Shown piece by piece: positions 31,801 through 43,800 of a DNA stretch of 64,000 nt. Position 1 is the stretch's first letter. Each line of letters opens with the position of its first letter. The translations under genes and the position numbers were made by a program. The notes beneath the pieces were generated by a model. The model ran no database searches. It saw only the letters and a list, made by a program, of their open reading frames with translations, and was not told the DNA's origin. Origin of the DNA: Petrosia ficiformis. Lineage: Eukaryota; Porifera; Demospongiae; Haplosclerida; Petrosiidae. Location: positions 3,633,460 through 3,697,459 of the forward strand of contig OX345641.1 in NCBI GenBank assembly GCA_947044365.1, written 5' to 3'.

Positions 31801-34800
31801 GAAATGAGTATTTACTGTACTGTATGGTGACTTTTATGGACATATACTGTGTTACGATGTTACAAGAGTGTGTGTACATGTAATCATCAAATTACTATAC
31901 AAGTATAGTCACATACATGTACATTGTATAATAACATGTACTAGTATAGTCACATACATGTACATTGTATAATAATATGTACTAGTATAGTCACATACAT
32001 GTACATTGTATAATAATATGTACTAGTATAGTCACATACATGTACATTGTATAATAAGTATAGTCACATATGTACATTGTATAATAACATGTACTAGTAT
32101 AGTCACATACATGTACATACATGTACATGTACATGTACATGTATATGTACATGTACATGTATATGTACATGTATACATTATCATGTACTTCTCAACTACC
32201 TACTAGTTATGAGAAAATGAGATACTATGATGTTACAACTACATGTACATGTGTGTACAAGTAATCATCAAATTATTGTACAAGTATAGTAACATACACA
32301 ATGTACATGTACATTGTATAATAACATGTACATGCATGTACATGTATTTCTCACTTAATAGACTACAATATCATTCCAAACAAAACCCTACTAGTTATGA
32401 GAAAATGATGTTAATGTACATGTATATTTGTAGAGTGCTTCCTGCAAGGCCCCCACTCTACATGTACAGTGTACATGTGTACATGTATAAGGTAAGTCCA
32501 ATACTGTAATACAATAACTTACATGTAGATGTATTTGAATAACTGAAAACTAGGAATACATAATTATACTAAGGTGATCAATATGAACTCAGTGTTTCCC
32601 CCAGGATAAATACATGTATCAAGGGTGGGAGAGTGCATCAGTGGTACATGACAATTGGTCAACAATGTTCAATTAGTGTTATAAAACCAGCATAAAGGGT
32701 GGCAATACTAAAGTTTGGGGGAATGCAGAGTGGGATATAAGAGTGCTCCAGTGCTCATTTGAGCACTAAAATTACCTTAAGGAGCACCAGATTTTGACAT
32801 GACAATACATGCTAGTTGTACTGTGGTGAGCACTGATGACGGAATTGCTCACCAGATGTTGTAGGCTTATTTCCCGCCCTGGCTCCGAGGATGTCATGTT
32901 ACCACCCTTTGGAGGATACACTATGAACTTAATTTGATCACTGGTTGTGATAACAACTTTTATTACAATAAAGACGATTAATATTATGCTGATTATGAAC
33001 AAACCCAACCAACCAGGTCTAAACAAAAATGAACTATATAGTCATGCATACAATTCATGTACACTTTGGTGGTTTAATTACCCCGGCCTTCACTTATATA
33101 CCAAGTTTCAGTTAACCTGTTCACAGATGTATGAGATGTTTGATTTGGACCCCGCCAGCTGAGCTGCCTTGGTAGTTCAGTTGGTAAGAACATCTGTCCG
33201 GAGTGCAGAGTGTCGTGGGTTCAAATCCCACCTGAGGCAACTCATTTTTCATTTGCCTCAGGTGCCGCCTCTCTTTCTTTCTTTCTTTCTTTCTTTTCAT
33301 CTCAATTCATCATGTACATGTAGATCATAAGATATACATCAGGCTTGGGGTCAAATACATTCAGTAGTATTTAAATACAAATACTATTGTATTTGACCAC
33401 AAACCTGAACATGTACGTGTACTTGTAGTATGCAGGACTTGAACCTATGACCCTAGGCCATTGCTCTACCAGCTATTATGAAAGTCAGGATTATAGGTTT
33501 TGGTCATTGTTTTTGATATGCTCATATGGTGCACCAAAGAGCTTCTTATTTGGCACTGCACGTTCTCTCTTTGGGCCAGATGGTGCAGTTAATTATGATT
33601 ATATTGTCACTAACAGCATTAACTCTTTGTTAATTGGCTCAAGATGTATTCCCAATGGCACACACACTAACTATTGTTGAGCCAATTGGGCCCATGGCTT
33701 AAAATTTATCAAAACCTCTTGTTTGGGTCCTATCTGAGAGTATCTTTTCTTGTAATCTATATTGCGAATGAGATATTCAAGTCCCCTGCGGCTCTCCCTT
33801 CCTCACAGGAAAAACTCCTGAAGGAAACCCAGTTTTGTTATTTATATTAAAAACAACATCACCATATACTATATATACTTACCAGCTGAGGGAGAGTATT
33901 CAGGTTCATTAGGTAGCTTGATTACATCATCATACATTTGAGATGTGGTTGACATCCTTTCATTTTTCTCCAAAGTCACATTGGTCATTGGAAATGTCAC
34001 ACGTGAGTTATTGAAACTGTTATGTTCTGGTTTCATCACAGAGCTTGAGGACTCTAAATCTTCAACATGAAGACTTGTATGTTCCTGATTAGCCACCACA
34101 TCATGTGACTTAGATAGTTGGTCATGTGACTTGGATGACAAATCATGTCTGTGTGAGGATATGTCATGTGATTTTTGTACCCAAGAAGACTGATAAGGTT
34201 CTTGTGGACACACGTTAACACCAGGTACAGATGTATTATTAATTTGTTTATACATGTCACGATCCTTTAGATCATGAGAATCTGGTATGAGGTGTTGTTG
34301 CTCTGTAAAGTATGAAAAAAAGAGAAAATGAAGTTACAATAATTATAATATTATACAGTGTACATGATGTATTAATGTTACTTTAGTATGACAATGGTTA
34401 TACTCATGTACATACATGTATATATTATGACAGTTTTCTCATCATGTACATGACATACATATATGCACATGTACCACATATCCCTCTACCTTATAATGTA
34501 CACTATAAGAACATGTATTGGTTGTGCCCATGAGTTCAAAAATGTATACAGGTACATGTACATGTACATGTATCATCAGCTTTGAAGAATCAGTCATTAA
34601 TATACATTGTATATACAAGTACATTTTATAAGTACATGTATACAGGTACATGTACATGTACAATGTATCATCAGCTTTGAAGAGTCTGTCATTAATATAC
34701 ATTGTATATACAAGTACATTTTATAAGTACATGTATACATGTACATGTATATATGTACATGTATACATGTACATGTATCATCAGATTTGAAGAATCAGTC

Positions 34801-37800
34801 ATTAATACACATTGTATATACAAGTACATTTTATAAGTACATGTATACATGTACACGTACATGTATCATCAGCTTTGAAGAGTGTGTCATTAATACATGT
34901 ACATGTATACAGGTACATGTACACGTACAATGTATCATCAGCTTTGAAGAATCAGTCATTAATACATGTATACATTGTACATGTGTATATACAAGTACAT
35001 TTTATAAGTACATGTATACATGTACATGTATATGTATCATCAGCTTTGAAGAATCAGTCATTAATATACATTGTACAATGTATATACAAGTACATTTTAT
35101 AAGTACGTATACATGTACACGTACATGCAACATCAGCTTTGAAGAGTCTGTCATTAATACATGTACATGTATACAGGTACATGTACAATGTATCATCAGC
35201 TTTGAAGAATCGGTCATTAATATACATTGTATATACAAGTACATTTTATACGTACATGTATACATGTATATGTATATATGTACTGTACATGTATATGTAC
35301 ATGTATACAGGTACATGTACAATGTATCATCAGCTTTGAAGAATCGGTCATTAATATACATTGTATATACAAGTACATTTTATACGTACATGTACATGTA
35401 TACATGTATCTTCAAGTATCAGTCATTAATGTCAATATACATATCTTCATTATCTTGCTTCTCTTACAAATATACGTGTACATTAATGTATTGTAGTACC
35501 TTGTTTTATAGGATATTTCATTTCATCACATTTCATCTCTTCTAGTCTCCTGGTAGCTATTTCTCTTGTGTTGGGTGTGGTTTGTTGTAATAGTTGCTGT
35601 TCTTGAGTATGAATCATTTGCTGTACGTAACGAAGAGCCTTCAAAGTTTCCAAAATTTCAGCTTTTTTAGATGGACTACGGCGATATGGACTAACATTCA
35701 ACTGGTTAGGTACACTTACAGGAATATCATTGGTGTTGTGAGAGAACGCATGATGAGGACTCAAGTCGTGGGTCCTTTTAGAAACACCCAGAGACATATC
35801 ATATGATGGGGGATTGTTTGGGCTCAAGTTCTCTTTATTTGGCGGATGAAAAGAAAGAGGAAGTTTTGTATCAGTAGGAGAAACCTCTGATGTGTGTGAT
35901 TCCATAGTAGTCTTTTTAAACTGTATAATACAAGTAGAATAAAATGTACTGTCATATACATAAATACTGTAGTAGTAGACAATATATAATCACCATACAT
36001 TAATTTAGTACCTGTACAATAATTATTTCTACTTGCTCTGTATAGTGCAATTGTATGTAACATATTGTATAGTAATACTATATAGTGTATGTACTGTATG
36101 TACTGTATGTAGTCCAGTGTAGTATCACGTAGTCCAGTGTAGTATCATGCACATTACTATATAGTGTATGTACTGTATGGTGTATTTGTATTGCAGTATG
36201 GAATCATGCACAAACTAGGTACATCCAATAGCCTGGTACACAAACTGATGGACTGATGCACAAACTACATGTACATGTACATAAAATAACTGTACATGTG
36301 CTACTGATTGTTAAATTGTCTGCTAGCTACAATAGTTTATATTAAGTACATGTATAATTATGTTCATGTATATTTAACTGTAACATGATGTTATTACCAA
36401 GTACTGAACCAGTTCCTCATGCTGTTCAAAAGCAAACGGATATCTATCATATCCAAAGAAAAGATTACGAGATTGATATCTGTTAAAAGAAAAGAAAATA
36501 CATCTATATGTGTATGTACATATCAGAGTTTTGATATATTTTGAAGCATGGCTCAAATTGGCTCAATAATGATTAGTGTGTGCATTATTGGGAATACATC
36601 TTGCGCCAATTAACAAAGATTTAATGCTGTTAGTGACAATATGAAGAGAATTAACTGCACCACTGGGCCAAAGACAGAACTGTACAGTGCCAAATAAGAA
36701 GCTATTTGGGCCAATGGTTCGCTTATCAAAAACACTGATACATACATGTACATGTATATGCATGTAAGTACATATACAGAGTTCACTTTCTTTTGTTGGG
36801 CATTCTATATGTTAGATATACATGTACCAGCATCAATGATTGCAAATGCACAATTCTAAATCTAAACATGTAGTTATTAATATTGTGGGCATGTTTCAGA
36901 AACTTTAAGCTTGTGTCTTGTTATAGCCTGACCATGCTATGAATCCTGAGTGGAAATAGTGACTGGAACAAGAATGGTACTTATTATAAAGAACTAAGAT
37001 GGCTTTGGAAACAAAATAATAGCTAAATTGTAATTAATAAGACTGAAACAAGAAAGTAATAAATGCTAGTAGTCACTGGATATCAAACCCCCGCCAGGGG
37101 CCAACTGACTTCAGCTACCACTGACTTTAGCACTTCACAATCCTCTATATATAATCTGGAGTCAGTGGTTCTGGGCTTGAATCCCAATGAGTACCAGCAT
37201 TTTTCACTTTCCTTTTTCAGCCTTATTAACAACAATTTAGTGCATATTTTCATGTGGGGTGAGATTAGCAAAGCATTAGTTTTAGAAGCTTTCTACAACC
37301 AAATTAAATAATTATAACTAAAATAAAAGTTTGACAAATGAGGCATACTGTAACTACAACTAACTTGAACTAAGGTAGTCATTTTTGCAAACTAAAACAA
37401 CACTAAAGTACATGTACATCATGTACATGTTGTGGGTTCGAATCCCACCTGAGGCAACTCTCATTTTTCATTTTTCCAGGTGTCTTTCTTTCTTTCTACA
37501 TCTCCTGTAACATCATGTATATGCTTAGGTTCGGCGATGGTGTCTTTGGTGGTTTCATTAGCCCAGCCTTCACCTAATGCTAAGTGTTAAGTTAGCCTGT
37601 TTATACAGTCGTATGAGATGTTTGATTCGGACCCTGCTAGCTGGGCTGCCTTGGTAGCTCAGTTGGTAGAGCATCTGCAGAGTGTCGTGGGTTCGAATCC
37701 CACCTGAGGCAACTCTCATTTTTCCATTGCCTCAGGTGTCTTTCTTTCTAGACCTCTATAACATCATGCACATTGTTTGTACATGTACATGTGCAAACAG

Positions 37801-40800
37801 TTCATGTACATGTACATCATGTACATTGTTTGTACATGTACACATAGAGATGTAAAGTCAGGTAGAAGTGCATACAAGTACCTTTCAAGATCAGTAGTAG
37901 ATATTCCATCTAGAACTGATATACCAGGACACCAATATAACACATAAGAACGATAATCAATAATCCTATAATAATAATACAGATGCAGATTAGATGTACA
38001 TATAGAATTAGGTATACAATGATATAGAAGGAGTGAGTCATACAAGACATTGTCTGATACATGTAATGTAGTGAATGTCAAGTAAATTTGAAACTGAACT
38101 TTATACAAAATATATAAAAATAATGAAATATGAAGTAAGTCTGAAGCTGGCTTACTATATGCATTTCCACACCTCTAAGCCACATTGTACATATATACAT
38201 GTATGTATGTACATGTACTGTATAATTGTACATGTACATGTATGTATTACACAATTACCTTCCATTAGGTGTTATAAGAGAAGTACAAGGATTACCCATC
38301 ACTGATAATTGTCTTAACAGGTTTAAATGAGATAAACTTGAGAACTAAAAAAAGATAAAATCATTTACAACATACATGTAGGAGGAGGGGCTGGGATATC
38401 CTACTCAACCCCCAAAGTGTTACTGAATATTAGCTACTTTCTATGAGATGAGTTTACAATAATTATAATTATTAATTATGTACATGTATACTATATAAAG
38501 TATATGTATATATTCTGCACAGAATATTTAGAGTGGTGGTTGGATTCTACATTGCATTTAGTGCTGTTTATCCAGTTTATACTTAAATCTGTCTCAGTAC
38601 CCTATATACATACATGTATGTATGTATATACATGTCATCTGAGTGGTGGTTAACAAATCCAAGTGGTGGTTATTCCCGACCAGTGTGGGCAGAACACTGT
38701 ATATTACCCGAAGTGCAAAGACCACACCCTCGTTCAGACCTACATGTGTATCTATGCTGGACAAGTGACTGACTCCCTTCGGGGAGGTGGTGCTCTTGGG
38801 TTTGAATCTCAATTGTGTCTTACTGTAATGTTGTGACAATGAATTCCAGAGAGAAATATCTCTCTGGAATTCAACTCATCACTAGATTATGGTGGAGATT
38901 ATCATCATCGTCGTATATATACATATATAATTATATATACATGTATACATGTGACCTAACTTTCGAAAAGGGACCTTTTCCCCCAAAATTATTATGATTA
39001 AATGCTTATTTTCAATCGCTTGTCATTCTGCCATTTTGTACAGGAAGTAAATTTGGTATCTAACAAGCCCCTTCCTGGACACCAAATTTACTGTACAAAA
39101 TGGTGGAATAACGAGCAATTGAAAGTGAGCATTTGATCATAATAATTTTGCAGGAAACATCCCTTTTCGAAAATTAGGTCACAAATATAACATATATTAT
39201 ATATAATTATATATAGATAATTATATTTATGCACTTCTTCCCGAATAACTGCAGCATAACAAAGACCATTATAGTTATAGCTATAGTATTCAATGCTAAT
39301 GTTAATAAAGCATGGCAAGATGAGAAAGTATTAATAAAAATGTATCATTACTATTATTGTTATTATTATAAATTTCATAACATCATTAATTTTAATTCAG
39401 CAAAAATTTTAATCTGGTAGACTTAGGTATAGAAGAAAGTTAACAAATTACTTTATTAGGGAAAATTCTACTCAAGTATCATTCAAAAAAAAGAAAAAAA
39501 CGAACAATAAAAAAAACATTTCCAAAAAAATGAAAGAACATATAGGGATATCAAAACCCACAATAAGATTAGAATAATACCTTAGTGACAATATTAAACT
39601 AACCAAGTACGGTTTCTCTGTGTTTTCCTATTCAGTTCCGGCTGAATGTTTAAAGGTAAGCATGGAGATAAATTTATATTTTTGGTGGGGAAGCTCAGCC
39701 ATTTAAAATGATTGGAAGCCTAACAAATGTTGTAAAACAAAAACATATTATATTTGACTGTACTTTAATAAAATAAATGAAAAGACAGTAAGAGCATATG
39801 AAAATATGTTGTTTAATTCACTATGGGAAACAAACAAACAAACATAATATGTTTGATAACAAAGTATGCAAGTGTTACTAACTACTGTAAATTAGAGTTG
39901 TTTAACAACATGAAATTATACTTTAGTTAGTTAAATAAAACTGAAAGTTTAGAATAGAAATATGGTAAGTAAGGCTATTATCGTCATACTCATCAACATT
40001 ACTTAACATATATTTCTATTATATCCAGAGGTGTGTCTTCATCAGGTAGTCCTTTACAACTACACACTCTCAACTCAATATTATCAGTAATAGTCTCATT
40101 CAATGTCTTAAGAAACCATGGCATGTTAGGATTAGTACAACAAGGGGACTCATATCCATTACAATTCTGTCCATCCCATAGTGGATCATCAGCATGAAGA
40201 ATTGAAGACCAAGAGCTATATGTACCTGATTCGCAATAGTAATCATTACCAACAAAAGAAGGAGTAGGAGATGCATAACTACCATTGTTACATGGACAAC
40301 CATATGAATCTAGGAGTGTTGCAGTCAATGCTCCTGCATATGTCCATATGTGTTGACGAGGATTACTATCATATGTTATTGAAATACCATCAACATAATA
40401 TGAGTCAATGTTACTAGATCCTACGTTAAAAGCATCAGGTGCACGATACTGGTATCCTCTCACATGTCCACATACTTTGGTGTAATTTAGACTATAGGTA
40501 GAGAAGAATGTTGAGTCACAACCTGCTGATGAAGGATTAGGTCGTCCACAAACATCATGAGTGATATTGATATATCCTGTTTGTGTTAATCCACTGGGAC
40601 AAGTAGTACCAGGTTCAGTCATGTTGAGGTAAGCCACTCTTGTCCATCCTCCCTCTTCATCACAGTTCATCCCCTCCATGTCACAATAAACAGTGGCAAT
40701 ACTTCCATTAGTCAGTATGATATTATAATATCCTGATTTAAAGTCTGGGTAAGCTTCATGTAAATCTGCACAGGATGACTTGTAGAACTGAAAACAAGCT

Positions 40801-43800
40801 AATGGTAGGTAGGAGGGACAAATAATGAACATAAGCCGGTTTCTGTTTTCAATCTTGAAAGTATTTCCGGTATTATTGATATTACAACAATGTTGTTCAT
40901 ATAGTGAGGGTTGACGTTGACTATTACAATCACTCATACAGTAGTTATCCTTTCCATTACTGACAGTAATTAGTTCAGTAATCAGAATTACAAGTATTAT
41001 AAGATACATTATGAAGAATTATTGTGAAATTGATAAGTGACTCCTTCCACTTTATACAGATAATGGAAATAATTATATTCATGAATGGGATATTGACAGA
41101 ATGTATAATATTCTGATACAAATGAAGATATGATATACATGTATACTTGTAATACTATAAAGATATATGCTATTTTGTAGAGTCTATCCTTAATTTGTAA
41201 TCAAACAAACAAACTTTATATTCTCATAAACAATAATACATGTACTCATAATAAATAATGAGTATTGCATATATAATTATCATACATTATTTAAACAGTA
41301 CTCTGGATAATAAGCAATAATGTATATGTAAGTTAAAATTGACTGTTTTAAGTCCTTACCCTGTACATTGGTTTTCTGTATATATATAAACAGGGTTTCA
41401 TTTAGGGGTAATGTTAATAGTTAGCTGAATACAACTACGTATTTTGGGTTTAGATTCCAAAAATAGTATTTCAAACGGTTACATCATTGTGGTCTGAAAG
41501 TGCACCAGAAATGACCTCAGAGAGTCTAACACCCAAAAAATCCCTAGGGGAGCATGCCCCAACACCCCCCTAGGCAGTTGGTGTGCAGACCACACCAACC
41601 CTATACATTGCCCCCCAAAATTCTCAACATTCAACTTTTGCCCCCTCCCTTGACGATTTTTCTAAATGAAAGCCTGATATATAATTTGTCCCAATAGCAA
41701 GTGAAAGATCAATACTTCAAAATGGTTCCCTTTTATTTAATAATAATAATAATATATACACTGTATGTATATTATAATGTAAAACTTCAGTATATATTTT
41801 ACATGTAAATAATACATCAGGGTAGAAAATAAGTGATGCTCAGGTCAGCTCTTGGAGTACCAAAATGTGCCTCAGTAGAGTACCAGATATTTACCATCAT
41901 AATGCATGCTACATGTAACTGTACAATCAGGAGCCCATAATAACGAAAGCGTAAGAGTAGGAGCGGTAAACGACCATGCATTTAATTAAATTGGTCTATC
42001 TGTCTGACCGTCTGTTACTATTTTAGAACCCACGTGTATAGGTCTTCGTTAAATATGGCTTCAATAGTTACTATATACTACATTGACTAAGTTTCCCATA
42101 TAACAGAGAAAAGAATTGAGCGATATTCTGGCTTGTGTAGACTGTGAAAATGTTCCTAATGAAGCCATTGACAAAGTAGTCGGCAGCTTTTACTGCAATC
42201 ATTTCAATGACAGAAGGCAATGATGTCAAACACTCTTGACTAGGACTAAACAGTTATTTCTCGGCTTCCCCAAAGCATGCTCTCACTTTTCTCATAGTAG
42301 GTGACTCAATTGTTGCCTCTATATGTGTTCGTTTCATATCTAACCTTGGAAATCCGCAAAGTGTACACGCCATATTTAACGAAGGTGTATACACGTGGGT
42401 TCTAAAAATAGTAACAGATGGTCAGACAGATAGTTAGCCCAATTTAATTAAATGCGTGGTTGTTTACCGCTCCTACTCTTACGCTTTCTGGTCAACGTCA
42501 TTATGGGCTCCTGGTACAATTGTGAACACTGGATAACTGAATTACTCAACAGATGTTGTCATCTCATTTACCATCCTGATGTACATATTATTATAATACT
42601 GAACCTCATTTAAGTTAGTAATTCCATTCTCAGCCAGTGTTAGTATATGAAGTGATGAAGGAAGAATAGATGAAGAGCTATAATTATTAATAAAATGAGA
42701 TAATACTGTACTTGGATCAAACTGGGTCATTTACATGTACATGTACATGTACATATGTATCAGTCTGATACACATGTATATGTATCATGTACATGTACAC
42801 TGTAATTGTTGATAAAGTACTCACTTTTGTAATGTTTTAAGTCCATTTCCATGTAAAAGTAAAGTCTACAATAAAAGAATAAAATATATATATGTACATG
42901 AAATTTTAACGTTGAATTACTGTATTACATGAATTACATTGTACATTGTAGATGTGTAATGTACATGTACATACATGTACGCATGTACATGTATACATGT
43001 AATTACATAATAATATTCATGTTAGATGAGTTAATGCATTTTAACACGCAGATATATACATCATCACACATACATGTACATGTACATAAACATAAACAAA
43101 CACACATACAGTCTCAAACACACTTACCATCACACATACATGTACATGTCATCACACAGACACACAAACATAGACACAAACATACATGTACATGTACATA
43201 TAGTCTCTTACACACATCATCACAGACACACACACATACAATGTACACTTTACCTTCAACACTGTCAGTTTAGAGAGATCAGGTAAATATTTAATACTGA
43301 AATAGATAATGATATCAAGTTATCCATTATACAAGAACATGTCAATCCATTGACTGGAGTAAGCTTACAACTACACTACTTTACAAGTATAGTAATTCAT
43401 AGAAGTGATGAATTGAGATACTGGTATACATGTACGCATCAGAGTGGGCCAAATTGGTTCAATAATGGTTAAAGTGTGCACCATTGGGAATACATGTACA
43501 TCTTGAGCCAATTAACAAAGATTTAATGCTGTTAGTGACAATATAATCTCGGGCATGAACAAATGGGGAATTTACTAAAACGAATGTTCTGTCTATTGAA
43601 CAAACGAACATTCGCTAATTTTCAATTACGAAATATTTAATATAATAAATTTTGAAAGTTGTAGATGTTTCAAGACGAACGAAATCGATACAGGCAACAC
43701 CCATCTTTTGAAAACAGAGGTGATGGTTTGTCTATTTCTTCTATTTCTTCTTTATTTCGTATACATGTAGATATAATATTTTGTACTGAGCTGGACAAGT

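Larger units (their letters stand above)
38293..41105. repeat. Segmental duplication, source block in CEP97 intron 8
   Basis: From within CEP97 exon 9 (ACCCATCACTGATA at 38294) to about 100 nt above secreted gene A, this block matches 52632-55245 in order: exon 9 remnant, GGAGGAGGGGCTGGGATATC, SINE-like tail ending TACTGTAATGTTGTGACAAT, palindromic MITE, 3' flank with AAGAGCATATGAAAATATGTT, the gene and its short promoter. It contains a MITE (about 38513-38699) that the other copy lacks. Confidence 0.8.

Noticed and set aside
34739..35545. 268-codon plus-strand open frame
   Set aside because: Made of an approximately 130-bp satellite in CEP97 intron 12, antisense to a real exon at its end.
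37650..37720. A functional tRNA gene
   Set aside because: Acceptor, D and T arms pair, but about 12 bases of the anticodon arm are missing and the same tail is attached to three other copies, so it is a SINE head.
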